Assembly: GCA_023053545.1 (NCBI GenBank)
Contig: JAKZAN010000001.1
Location: 4,980,565 to 5,044,564, forward strand
Origin: Lepidurus packardi
Taxonomy: Eukaryota > Arthropoda > Branchiopoda > Notostraca > Triopsidae
DNA: 64,000 nt
Reading direction: 5' to 3'
Part shown: in pieces, positions 45,663 to 59,000 of the stretch
Layout: each line of letters begins with the position of its first letter
How positions within the stretch are numbered: position 1 is the stretch's first letter
Notes under the pieces: generated by a model
What the model saw: the letters and a program-made list of their open reading frames with translations, nothing else
The model's database searches: none
Told to the model about the DNA's origin: nothing
Program-made: the position numbers and the translations under genes

Positions 45663-48600
45663 AAACTAGAATATAGATGGTTTGCTCTATTTTTGTGGGG
45701 TGGGGGTTAAGACAAATTTGTTGTTTTTTGTAACTATTACAATTTTAAAAATTTTGTCATTTTTTTAGCACTCGGGCATCTTTGAGAGAACGCTTTTGAA
45801 AAGCTTTTAGTGCATCGAGACGCAGACACTCTTGTAACGAGCTGCTGCGCACCTTGCTGCTGCTGCTAGAACAACCTAAAAGAGCGTGGCCTCATTTGCA
45901 TAATGCAGGCCGAGTTGAATGAACACCAAACAAGCCAGGAAAAGCGAGTCAAGCAGACCGGGACTAGTTGTTGGGGATGTGGACGTTCCTTTTTCCCCAT
46001 ATACGGGCATCACGAGCTGGGCGATATCCATGTGTGTTTTGGATGTGTCTATGGAGTACATGCGTAGCACTCGCGCTTTTTACAAGCCCAAAGCCGTCAT
46101 GTAAAACTTTGCAGATCACTAGTCATGTCTTCCCCCCATTGCGTTTCGGGAACTTCACAATAAAATTTAAGAAAATACCTTAATGATGACAATTTTGTAT
46201 TATTTTTTGGCGTTCTCCTTTTCGTCTTCCTTTTTTATATTATTTTCCTTAATGGTTTAGAACCGCTTGAGGAGATCGACACGAAGGTTCTCTAATGAAG
46301 CTCTTAATGATCCATAACATCCTACGGATTTAAACCAGTTTTTTAAGTAATGATTTTAGCCCGCTTTTTATTTCTTGATTTTTGGATGTGTATGGGTCTA
46401 TCATTTGCTATTTTGGGACCAGAGCCAAGCTGAGAGTCTTTTGCCAATGACACGTATATGGGGCGTTTTGAAAAGTGCAGGCACCCCAGGTCCCCGGCCG
46501 AACGCCAGGCCCAGCGCCCAGGTGGTCACGCCGAATTTTCTCCCTTGTCCTCGCTCCGTCTTGGGAGCGTTACCACGCCTGTTTTTATAGCTTTTACGCA
46601 CGCCGGAGCGTGAGCATGAGTGCCGGTGAGAGCCCAAAGCGAACAAACGACGGCGCTGGCTATGCTTTGGTTTGTCAAGTCTTCTGTACCCGTCCCAAAT
46701 GGAAGCTCGTGACGTCAGGCGCGAACTCGTGGTGTTAGTTCGGCGTGCGTTACCCACAACACAACGGCGAAATAATGAATCTTGCAATGCAACCCAGCGA
46801 ATGTTGATCATAACCCGGACTCGTCCGGCTTGATATTACGATTACATTGACATCTTTCACGGTGCTCTACATAGCACGCAAGAACTGTTTACAAACGCGT
46901 ACCACCATCACAAGACACGTCAGGAGATGAGAGAGCTTTACGAGACTGACATAACACATCCCTCTTGGTATGCGGCTAGAAATACCAATCGAAATTCTCG
47001 CATTCAAAGTCCCTTTTTAACATGGCATCCTAAAGAACCCCATACTTGAACCACTCAACTAATTAGTCATACGATCCAGGAGCCAGACATGTTAAATGGA
47101 ATTTGGTTTTTGGTTTCTTGGCATTCAAGCGCAGCTATTTGAGAACAATAGAATTTGCAACGTTAAATTTTTGCTGTATGTAATGCACGTATTTTTATTT
47201 TATTTTACTACACTTTTATTTTAAGGAAAAAGAAAAAAAATGGGCGACGATCCAGAACTGCAGGGGATTCTCTCTTGTAGCTGCGTTTTTTCACTTGCTA
47301 GTTTTCATCAAGTTTATGAACCTAATCGCTTATTTGTGGCCCGATTGGCACTCTTGTCTACCCAACAACAATGAATTTATGGGTTTATAACCTAACCTAA
47401 ACTTCCCCTTAATCACACCAGACCAGTCGTTCAACGCAGTTCAAAGCGAAAACCAGCTTTCAAAAGGGAAGCCTTTTCATATTTCATTCTTATGGAGTAA
47501 GACGAGGAGTAAGTTTCATTGTTGGCAAACTTGTGAAACGCCCCAATCAATTCCCAAACCCAAGTCACCCATTCATTCCTAACTAAAATTTAAAAAAAAA
47601 TCCCTTTGTGCACATTTAAATACTAAAAAAATTGTATCTTACTTTATTAGCATTTATTACATTATTTTTACTTGAATATTTTTGGTTTAAACTTAAAATA
47701 TAAATAAACGTTAAAATTAGAATATAAATAAACAAGAAACAGTAATAAAATACTGAAATAAATATTAAAATAAACACTAAAATACACAAAAAAACGAACC
47801 CACATTAGTAGGTTCTTTTTTTATTTTAGTTTTTTAAATACGGCTTGTCGGTTTAAGCCTGCTACTGTCGTTTATTTCTCAATAAAAAGGTTAGGGTTAA
47901 ATTTATATTAAAATATATGAATGCTATCTTTGTGGATGAAAATTTCTGAATATTCTTTTATTTTGCCAGAAATAGGAATAAGGACACTGGGCTACTCAAG
48001 GCTTCTTTTTTGTGTTTAACTCGTATATTACAGCCAGGGAAAATAATAATAAAAAATTAATGTTTATTTATTAGATGTTTGGATTTTGCAGGCATTTATT
48101 GAATCCAATCATCTGCGAAATCAGCTTGTCAGTTTGCGTCGACCCGTGCACGTCGTATTTCGCCAAGTTTTATCGCGGCGCGATCGTGCGCCTTCATACT
48201 TAATAGCCAATATCTACGTGCAGAGCTTGTTAAGGAAACTTAAAAAAATCAAAAAACTAAAAACAAAATCTCTGAATTTTTTAGCTGTGAAAATTACCTC
48301 AGATTATGCGAGCGCTTCCAAGACAGTTCGAACACAGAACCACTTCCTAAAATGTCTACTAGCTACTTATTCCTCGAGTAAGTAGTTGAGTAATTTTCAT
48401 TGTTGACAAGCGGCAAACGCTCTTAAATACGGTATTTGACTTGCTGGATTGTCCTGTTATAATTGTTACCCCGAAAGCTGGATCAAAGTGAGCAATAATG
48501 ACCGAGGAAATTGCCAAAAATGCAGATACCGAACTCGTACTTCTAGCCTATCTTGCCAAAACCCAGTGCTTCCCCGATTGAAGGGTGTCGACACAACAAC

Positions 48601-49495
48601 ATCCGAAGGTCAGCCACACTTGCCCCAACAAGCAAACGGCAATGCATAAACAATGGACGAATCTAAAGCCTAAGCAACAAGGTACAACGAATCTACAAGT
48701 AAGGTAACCCGGTAGTGAGTATATGGCCTGTTTGGCCCGGAATTGTATGCAAGGCCATGGTTCAGAATCTCACGTCTTTCGGGGCCTTTCCTTCTCACTT
48801 TTCTTCCCATCACTCACGTTGGAACCTAAACACTCTTGTTCTCTGGCTACGGCTGACAATGACTCCTGACTCTAGCGCTCATGTAAAACTGTGCAACTTA
48901 GATGAAGTTTACAGCTTTCATCGCCTTTTCGCCGGCACTGGCAGCTGTGAAGGCTAACTAAAGCAACAGAATAAGGGAGACGGTCAGGCCAGATCAGCTT
49001 TCAGTTGTGCGTGAATGTGAACGCCACGCCGTATAGTATAGCATATATACATACACATACCATACACTTACCACATACAGGATACAAGCAACCCGGGCGG
49101 ATCAATAGCGCACCCAATCGAACTCTTGAAACGCTCTCACCCTGTAAGCACAAACGCCTTTCTCGTGGGGTTCGTTTTTTGTGTTTTACTGTATTTAATA
49201 GCGTGAGCTATGCTCATTGCTAAGCTACGTTTACGTAAAAGATACGTTAAATGTTTTGTTGTAGAGTTCTAAGTTTACTTATCTGTGTCGTCTCTTTCCC
49301 TATGCAAAACAAGTCTAGTCCGCGCTGCGGTTATCGGTACGGTTACGGTAAGGAGAATATGTCTTGTATGCGCCTTGTTCACGTCTTACCCAAATGCCTT
49401 AAAGGTAAACCCCTGAGAAACTGAGAAATGCGAGAAGGAGAACACGACAACTGAGCCAAGACGAAGCTTTTTCTAAAGGATAAAGGGTTAAATAC

Positions 49496-49755
49496 CTGTT
49501 GTGGCTCCTAAGTTGGCCTTTGCTGCTGCTGTGACTATTGGAACTCGAGGAGGACACCGTGGACAATGACAAGGAAGCAGAAGCAGCAGAAAAATTTGTC
49601 GACGTTGAGTTCACGGGATCAGACAGTGTAAAACTAGATGCAGACGAGGAAGTGCTACCCCCAGGTAAAGCTAACACCTTGAGCACTTGGAGGACCATCG
49701 TTGAATGATGGCAACATTCGCTCCACCTTTTCGCGAAGAAAACGGTCGCGTTCAC
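49496..49755 (-). CDS. Possible Ser-rich 5' coding exon of the NCKAP5-like gene
   Basis: An open minus-strand frame runs from an ATG at 49755 (another at 49698) to a CAG|GTATTT donor at 49495. It is dominated by Ser and Thr (SLSTVSSSSSNSHSSSKGQL). It ends in phase 2, and the acceptor at 41729 continues the same frame as R-PNQPTLSDK into the ATG at 41701, so the two could splice together into a longer N-terminus. Low-complexity composition gives no family support, and the open frame could be chance or a 5' UTR exon. Confidence 0.35.
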
Positions 49756-49955
49756 ATGAGGATCTTTTCTTTGTCAATAAAAGAAAGAAAGATCCGTCTC
49801 GTTCAACCCCACCTATCACTCGCATGTCGGGAAACCAGTCTGGATGCTTTCCTATACATAATCTAATCACTCCAGCCGATAAAAATAGAGCCGGAAACTC
49901 GGCATCTCGAATTATACGTCCAAAACGGACGATCAGGTCAGCGGCTTTCTAATTT

Positions 49956-50035
49956 GGGGGAAAATAGAAGAAACGTTCGAAATCCTTAGTCACGTGGGGG
50001 AAGATAGAAGAAACGTTCGAAACCCTAAATCACGT
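49956..50035. repeat. Two exact-length 40-bp tandem units with E-box
   Basis: Units 49956-49995 and 49996-50035 differ at only a few positions. Each contains ATAGAAGAAACGTTCGAAA and ends in CACGT followed by G, giving a CACGTG E-box at each unit end. They lie 200-300 bp upstream of the possible 5' exon at 49496-49755 (minus strand), so they may belong to its promoter. Confidence 0.8.
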
Positions 50036-53000
50036 GACGGCTCAATTGTGGAGGGGCTTATTTTTGCAAGCCAAACACTTGAACGAACTTTCCTAAGCGT
50101 AGAACAAAGAAACCCGCATGGTCTGCGTGTAACAGAGAGAGTGCAACCAAGCAAACCCTACTTCCTTCTCCTCCGAAGTCTGGCACAAGACTGAGCACGC
50201 CGGGGCGTGGAAGCCCTGTTTCCAAGCTACACGATGCCGGGGTCCACCAAACTGCGTGCATAGCGCCTTAGCTACTCTACAGCACTGTAGTTAGCCTCAT
50301 GTACAAACGTATATTTCTTGATGGAGATTCACGCCCCTAGCCCGGGTTGAGAGCTAGCCAAACCGATTCTGTTACGGTGAGGGCTATGGTGTGGGCTTAC
50401 CTTTCTTTCCTTCCTCGTTGTCTCATATCCGCTATTGTTTGAATGAGCGTTAAATAACAACGCTATCATTAGATGCTCTTCATGTGTAACGTATATTGAG
50501 AGCAAATCTAATGGAAATCGATTCAAGTCCAACCATAGAATTTTAGGAAGTTTTTAATGGAGTATTAGGAAGTTTGCGAGAGAAAGTTTGTGGTTGAACT
50601 TGGACCCTTTTTTACTACCTTTCCGCTACGAATTCGTGAATGCCTCTCAACTGCCTAATTAACACAAACGTGCTAATTTCCAACTATATGTTCCTGACCC
50701 TAGTTAACCTTGGAGACGAATTTGGAAGTTTTATTGAACCTACTTTCCAGGAATATCGACTATTTCATCACGGGAAAGGCTTTCTTAACGAGAAAACTTG
50801 GAGAGATGCTTGAACAGACTATTTTCTTTGTTGGTTCTGCTCTGGAATTCCCACGCTCTTTAGTGATTACTGTTATTTAACAGGCCTATTATTACTAGCA
50901 ATATTATTTTTAGAGCGCATAACCCCATCCCTGTCGGTATAAGTGCCCCAACTTCTGAAAACTCGTCATTCTTAAAGGAGCTCGAACCCAAACAGAAAAA
51001 AGGAGACAAAATCGGGGTTTCATCTCGCTAAGCTTCATTCTTCCGACAGCGTTTTCAATAGAACGCGAACGTGCCCTTTTTAGGTTGGGAAATTCTGTAA
51101 ATTTTCACATGCAAAGAAAAATGAACCGAAGCGCGTTTCCAAGGCAAAAAGGCCGTTTCACATCACCTTGGCCCATCAGGTCGCTTTGCTGCTTTTTGTC
51201 TGTCGCCAAAACCCATTCCCATTCATTAGCACCTCCCCATTTTAAATTCTTTGTCTAGTTTCGCACCATAAAATCAAACTACTCTTTCCATCAAACAACT
51301 TGCGTATTTCTGTCCATGCTCCCATATCCCAATTCCCGTTTTCCCCTTCATATTCTCATCCAGTTCGCTTTTTTCCCTCTATTTTTTTTCCTGTTTAACT
51401 TTTTTATTCAGATAACAAAAAATAAATGAAAAAAATGTATCGCAGACTCGCCAAGCTTTGAAAAGCTGTCCAAAGTGATTAAGTGCTTGAACATTCCCTT
51501 CTCTACCCAGCACGCAACCAGTGCCAGTGCGGGTCACTGTTATTTTTTTCGAACTCCTTTTTTATTGTATTTTTTTTTCGTTCTTGTGTGTGTTTTTTTG
51601 TGGCTTTCTCTGTTGCTGTCAAGAGTGTAAGAGAAAAGGTCACCACCGAGTCAAAATCCCGCGCTCCCGGAGCCCCGCGCGATCAGGAAATAAGCGCTCG
51701 GGCTCATTCATAAAAAAAAAAAAAGTGGCCACGCTAGTTTTCATAGATGTGCAAGGTATTATGCAAATGAACGTTCTGCGTTCTTTCCAGCTTGGTGAAT
51801 CTTAAGTGCGACGAGTGCAATGCACACGTGCAGCAGCTGTGATGCACCTGGTTTCTCGATCTCTCTCGATCTTTCTTCTTTCTTTCTCTCGCTTACTCAT
51901 TTCAGCTCTCTTGATCTAATCACGACGCAGGATCTGTTGGATATGCGGTTCAAAAGCGGAACACGTCTCTAACAAGGGGATCAGGAGATCAGAACACATT
52001 CCCCTCAAAGTGAGATAATGTTGATACGTTTCTTACCACAAGACAGAAAAAAAGCTAGAAAGCGGCTTGAGCACCGTCAGCATCAGCAAGGGTCATTTCC
52101 GCCTTGCTTAGATAAGGCACTACTCAAGAACTCGCAACCTTCACACCTTTTCCCTGACTTTGCCACTTGATCATGATCGCCGTTCTACAAGACAGTGTCT
52201 AACCCGCCTAATGTGTCCAAAAGGACCTCCGAGATCCTCATCCGATCGGTGGCAATGTTCGAGGACCGCAAAGCGGACCGAATATCAATTTGAATCATCA
52301 TATCATGCCCTAATTAAGCTAGTTTACTTTTGCAGATAGTCTCCCTTTTGAACCTTCGGAATCATTAACCTTTTTTCGGCTTGTTGCGTCTGTCAGGCCG
52401 TAACTAATGGTCAATCGCTCATTAACTCGCAATTAAGGGAAGGAACACGCCCCTTAATGAGTCTAATGAACGTGCGTTACAATAACTTGCCGTGAACACT
52501 TTTTGGCGCTTGCAAACTTTCTCAACACTCCACTGCTGCATAAGGAGAGCTCTTAAAAAAATAAAAAGTTTAAAAAAAAAGTTATCTTTAATTTAAAAAA
52601 CAAACAAAAAAACGAGGAATAGTTTGGGTCAGAACTCTGGATGAGCATTCCACCCTGGGTTTTGCAACAAAAGAAGGCAAACAACGCAATAAGTGAATCC
52701 GGACTGTGTAAAAGTGTTCTTCCATAGATCAGGACAATCACATAAAAACTTTATATAAGGCTCTAGCATAAAAGAACGTAAGATACCCTTGACGTATACA
52801 CATAATTACACTACGATAAAGCAGAAAGAACAATAGCCTTAGACCTTTTGCGTCCATATTTAACATTGTGGTTTCTATGGTCTTCTTTGTCTTTTCTTCA
52901 AGCTCGCGGATTTTATTCCATTTTTTAAATTTTATTTTTACATGCTCTTTTTGAGATTAAAAAAACAACAACATCGAAACTCTTCCAAACTTGTTGTCTT

Positions 53001-56000
53001 CTCATTTGCCTGCACTACACCCAACACTTGGTTTCTGGTTTGTGAAGTGAGTCATGCTGAAAAAGTCTAGCATCTCCAACTTCGCAGCATCCCCCAAGGA
53101 AACACGTTGTATGTATATCGTATAGTGTATATATAAACTCTGTCTTTTATCGGACTTTTTAAACCGAGAGTCAAATCACTCCACATAATGAACTAAAAAA
53201 ACGAGTTGGAAAAACGAGTTTCCTTTTTTTGAGCGGCAGCTCAATTAAGATTAGCAGATTAGATTTAATTGCACCTACAATTGCATCTTGGTTTTCCCAA
53301 ATAAAACTTCTTATGACCTACAAAACTGCCTTTCATTTTACTGTGTGAGCCATTTAGTATCCCCGAGTCCCTTCCAGCCAAGAAAAACCTACTAATAATA
53401 TACGAACAACAATCTGTTAGAAGTTCCCCCCCCTTCCACCCAAGCTGCCGCCGATATGCCGTTAAAAAAAAGAATTATTGAGATTTCTATCGCATACCCA
53501 AAAACATTTTCATGCCTTCAATAAAAGACCGAAATCATCACCCTTCATTGGCAGGTTCTTCATGCTAAAAATAAAATGCTAACACGGAAACCTATATGTA
53601 ACAAAAAAGTGAACTGACTTAATACTTAAAGGACCATACAACCGCAAAAAAGGAATAATAATAATAATATTTTTTTAAAAAATGAATAAAAAAAGTATTT
53701 GAAACTCGTACTGAAACCAACAGAATATAAGTTTTAACGAAATAATTTTAAAAAATAGGTTTACGTGGCTTTTTGACGTCACGTACGTGTCAGACAGTAT
53801 CCAGGGTAGCTTTTTACGCAGGGAAGTAACAGTAACATGGTAACAGACGCCGCGAGCCGGGCTACAACACCTCTGTGACGTCGCAACTGGTGACAACTAA
53901 CACCGTGCATGCCAATCACTCGTGAAACTTGTAACAAAGTTTTGTCATTCTTGCAAAAGGATTCATCGCAATCTTGACCTCCTGATCTACGACAGCTTTG
54001 TTTACCAAATTCAGTACAGAAGTAAACTAAAAGTAATGTAAAGAGACACTTTTTAAAAATAAAAACGTTAAATATTTTTGTAATTCTAATATTTTTAAAC
54101 ATGTTAAAGGTCTTTTAACAATATAACTCGACGAAAAAAAAGTGAATTTTCTTTTTTACATTTTTGAAAAATTTTAAAAATTCCTTTAACAATATAACTA
54201 CGCGATTTGCTTTCCAACTGAAAACGTAATTTTGTACTTTTAAGCATTAATTTTAATTTTTTTCACGAAATTTAAAAAGTTTTCACGCGGAAAATTACAG
54301 AGTATCAAGTGAAGGCAAGCCATTAATTTATTTTCCCAACAAAAAGTCGGTAGGGTAGAAAAAAAAGGGGGAAAAGTTTTGACGTGCGAGAAAGGCAACG
54401 CGGATATGGGCAATTCACACCAGAACCGTTTCAGAATACTAAAGGTCCCTTTGGATAAAGGCAAAAAAGCATGGCCAAAGTGTGGGTCGTATTTGGCCCT
54501 TTTCGGGCTTACAATGAATTCCCCCTGAGCCACTGTTAAGTTCCCTCTATCAAAACAAAAATGCTTTTCAAGGTTACAGTAACCGGTTGTGCGACGCCGC
54601 TGCATATTCACAAATACTGTGATAAGAATGGGAAAATAAACGCGTAAAAAGAAAAAAGTCCTTACGAATGGTAGGTGTTGCACGCTCACGCATATGACTC
54701 ACGCTGGCTCGAACCAGCATTAAGGGCCTTGTAGCTACAAGAACTTGTTTGGAGCCAAAAGACGTGAGAGGAGCCAAAAGAAGAGTTCCCCACATGGCGC
54801 ATATACAACAATATAAATCCCTCCAAGTCTAGGTGACATATATGGTTTTATATGAAATAATAAGAATGTATAAAAACCCCACAAAAGGTGCTGTGGCCAA
54901 TCTATTACGTACAGGCTAAGTGGAATCCCAGAGCTGTTTAACTTTATTATTATGATTACGACACGAACTTGATCAAAGATGGATGTTCCGGAAATTACTC
55001 TCATGTGTTTGCTACTAAATTTTCAAGAATACGTGGGGAAAACTTGTGAATTGTATGATGGAAAAACTTCCTAAAAGATATTATAGTTGATATAAAGTTG
55101 TATTGAGATTAAACTGAGGAAAATTAGGGGAACTGGTTAGGAATTTGAGATAATCCAAGGAAATTCAGTTGTAAACTTTGAAATTAATGTTTTAATAAAT
55201 TAAGTATAGGTGCAGGCGTCCTCTCACACAGGTAGTGAGTTAAGGTAGAGCATAGAAAATCTTGAATGGCGATGTTGCACGTTGAACGTTGATTATGCTA
55301 ATCAAGTCCCTCTTTTTTTCCAAGGCGAGGAAGAAGCAATGAGGCAAGGCCGAAAAAGGCTTTAAACTACCAAAGGACTCGAGAAAAAAATATAAAAAGT
55401 TCTTTGGCATGGACGACCACCTCACATGTTCACACCTTGCACGACTTAACGCTTGCTCTGCAACATGGGGGGTTTGGGTGATATATAAGAGAGTTGAAGT
55501 CGGAGACGGAGGCATTTTTCAGTTCTTCCTGGAACAAAAAAATTAAAATAACGAGTTCGGGAAGAAAAAGGTCATGTATGCTGCCAAATCTGGCGCATAA
55601 GTTTGTTGGGAGTCATCTAATAGAATGGAAAAGTAAATAAATAACAACCTCTTGGCTTGTTACGGAGGCTTAAAAGAGGTCAAAGGGACCCCGGATTAAA
55701 AAAAAAAAAAAAAAAAAAAGAAGACAGGAAAAAGACAAGGGAGGCCTCCCAAGTTGATGCTTTAGCTCATCTACAAGTCATAAGCCCAAGTTTTGTCTTG
55801 TATCTTGACTACGAGACTATGGAAGACTGTCTTTTTTCGTGTTTCTTCCCACCAAATGTCCGAGAAGAAGCCATTTGCTCAGCCCCACCACATAAGGCGA
55901 TCTGGACACCTTGAGGCGGCTGGGAAAACGGTCAGAACCTTGCATAAGAGAGGGACTGCAGAGAAGGGGGGAAAGAAAGGAAGTTGGTTAGTTTGCTTAA

Positions 56001-59000
56001 GAAATGGAGCTAAGTTGATGTTAAACTTGCTGTAAGTTTTCTCCCCGAGTCATTGCATTAGTTTGAGTGAGTACGAGTTAGACCGAGACAACGCCCCTGT
56101 GTAACTGCAATTACCATAAGCAAGAATTTACGGCGTGACAGACGAAGTATATTTTTTGTTGGGGGTGCTGCCAAGACTTATAAGGGCTTTACACCATAAA
56201 ACCCAAGCAGCTCTAAGCATGATAACTTGATGGCGGGAAACAAAAACCAACAAAAGCACGGGACGAAATAGGCCCCGACCTGGTCAAACATTTTTGCGTT
56301 GTTTTTCTGCCTCTTTGAAAAGTTCACTGGATGTAGAACTCTAACTTGTACCCCATGCCATCATATCCGGGGAGTTGTTCAAGTCATAAATATGTTTGTG
56401 TAGTTGGTAACTTAATTTGTATGCTATAATTATGGCGACTTCACTGTACTGGTTTTGAGTTCTTACATTGCATAAGAGAGTGGTCTAATAGACGACCCAA
56501 TGGCGAGGAGGCGGGGCTTGGCGCACACCAGACACTCTGCAGAGGAAAATGTGCGACCAAAAAGAAAGACATTTACGCTAAGAAAAAGATGACTCACCAA
56601 ATTGTATGAAGTTCCTTGCACCGATCATACTGGAACTTTGGCAGTAGCAAGTCACTGGAAATGGGGCTACTATGGATTGAAAGAAAGTTTTGATTACGCG
56701 CGATTTGCCGGCTCCCCTTGGACTTGACATGGTACAACCTTGTCGCAACTGCTGCACTCATTGTTATCGAGCAAGTGCTTGTGACACTTTTTGATACCAT
56801 TCACGTTCGCCGATATGTTTAGCAGGTTCTTCGTTCGGGGTTTAGGAAAGCGAATATTTTTTTCGCTCAGAATTTGAGGATAATTGTGATTGGTTACTAA
56901 CGACATGTTAATGAATTGCTATTATACGGGGAAATTGAGGGAAAATTTTATCAGCGATTCAATGAGCCATGAGACTGTAGGTAATGAAGTATATAAAACG
57001 TTTTTTTCTCAAATCTCGGATTCGTAAATCTTGGTCTCGTTAATCTGATGCAAAGGGTTATTGCATAGACATATTGAATCAGAGTAGAGGAGGGACAGGA
57101 CAGTTTGGCCACTTTTCTGCTCTTCATTTTTGACGTCGTGTGCAAACAAAACACTAGCCCAAAATTATACTCCTTAGATGTGCTAGTGTCCTGGTTATCA
57201 TATGATGCATTGTACGCTTCAAGAAGACGAAAAATATGACCAAACGACCACGAAAACTAGAGGCTGTCCCAAGTGTACAGAACGTAATGCTGGTCGACAA
57301 TTTGGACTTAGGTGTAGGACGATTTGTATGTGTGTTTTGCCATACGGAAATTAAGACGATTGCCTTTTTTAAATATTACATGATGGACTTAAAATATCTT
57401 AATGAAAGCTTACAGTTATACTCCTTGTCGACGGTAGAAGCATTTTCTCTGATTTGTGCAATAAGATGCATGATTTTGTCCAAAAGCTTAATGAAATATG
57501 AAAGGCAACGTTGTAGCGGAACGGTTGTATATCAAGCGCGAGAGTTTGTGAGCGTTGGTGAACGCTGAGTTGCCAAGTCGTGTTCCACAGCGTGTTCCTC
57601 GTGGTAAAAATGGCTGTCCAAAGTATACTAAATCATAACTTTAGACTTCTAAAATCTCTTGAAAAATCAGTACAGTGAATTAGTAGCTAATCTTTTTAGG
57701 GGTTTCTCTCTGACTTGTCTTCTACGACAAAGGTATTTTTACTTAATTTTTAGATAATTATGTTGAACGGTACAACGAAATTAACAGGACCCGTTTCTTA
57801 CAAAAAATGCTATTCATTTAGTTTTTATTTAATTTCTCATGTACACTGTATTTTTTACGAGACTCTCCCCATATAGACTTCGTCGTATACACTAAACCTG
57901 CGATTTTTTCCAGTTCCACAACGTTTGTAGTTCATTAGTTATGATTTTTGTACGGTTTGTCCGGCGTCTCAACTGTGCTGTCCCTCCTCTACTTATCATC
58001 GAAGCGAAGGAACGGCTACTCGTTCGCTTCGATTTGAAGTACCACAATACACCTGTATACTGTGATAAGAACATTCAATTGAAGTAGTTAGTAAGTATAT
58101 TTACTTTAAGCAAACAACAATGAACATAGAAAGCGATAATTTTTTTACTGCTAATCTTTATTTCAAAAACATTGAATGAATTAGGTATTATCAATTATGT
58201 ATCCTTTTTTTTGTGTATCTAATACAGGTATCGGATGGTACAGATATGGTATCTTTATGACATGTTTGTGTCCTTTTTGGGTTTATGGATATGTTTATCT
58301 ATTTGATATGGTTTCCATACAGGAATTTTTCCCCCGTTGGTTATATAATGTGACTCACAAGGCTAGCCAAATTTTCAGAAAATGAAATTTGGTCCTTTAT
58401 CATAGTTCAGGAGAACTAAAAACATAGCTCTACTATGAGTCATCATGATTGACATACAGAATTAGGATCTTTGTGAAATGGTAGGTGGGTACGGAAATGT
58501 TCGGCTCTAATCCTTTGAATAGCATTGACCGTGAAGCAAGCTCATGGAACTGTGACAGAGAGGAAAGAATGTCTCGTCATGTTCTACAACAGGGCTTTCC
58601 TCGACTTGGTATTGCCGGCTTGCATTCCGACCGTCACGTCTTTCGAATGCACGTGATTTACCTTTCATACGGGGCCATTTCATCGCTTTTCTATCATCAA
58701 GCGCCCTATAAAGGTAACATAACATCGGTTGGGAGATCGCCGAGATTGGCGTGAACTGTTGAATGATGATGAATGAAGGTCATCTGCATATAACCGGAAG
58801 GAATTGCGTTTCAAATTGGTGAATATACAGCATAGCGACCTTGGATCCCGGAGTTTGCTGACTAATACCTGTAACGTTGACTCTAACAACATTGAATACC
58901 AACGAAATGGAAATTGAGAAGTACACTGCTTTAAAGAAGGCCCTTCTAACTAGCTATTTTTTCTCTAAGGGTGTAACCATTTTTTGTACTTCTTTTCTTT

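Larger units (their letters stand above)
41730..49495. other. Gene-free stretch, probable 5' intron of the NCKAP5-like gene
   Basis: No exon is supported in about 7.8 kb. Open frames near 46401-46811 (both strands) lie in a locally GC-rich patch (46460-46760) and lack recognisable domains; the patch could be a promoter or CpG-rich 5' region. Repeats inside are listed separately. Confidence 0.4.

Noticed and set aside
46401..46811. Long open frames on both strands in a GC-rich patch
   Set aside because: GC-rich DNA lowers stop-codon frequency on all frames; the proteins are Arg-rich with no family motifs. Kept only as a possible promoter patch.
47238..47373. 44-codon plus-strand frame starting MGDDPELQ
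   Set aside because: Short, no splice donor or family match, and opposite in strand to the surrounding long gene.
49655..49870. Minus-strand frame with a charged ERDRFLREKVERM segment as an additional exon
   Set aside because: It is in a different frame from the Ser-rich exon and no splice sites join it; it may be 5' UTR.
54700..54760. tRNA gene (GGTTCGAGCC B-box-like sequence on the minus strand)
   Set aside because: The T-arm-like hairpin is present, but no matching acceptor stem, D-arm or anticodon arm could be placed.
57236..57568. Plus-strand 110-codon frame with a CxxC pair
   Set aside because: No recognisable domain, no splice context, AT-rich intergenic setting; length is within chance for about 40 kb of such DNA.
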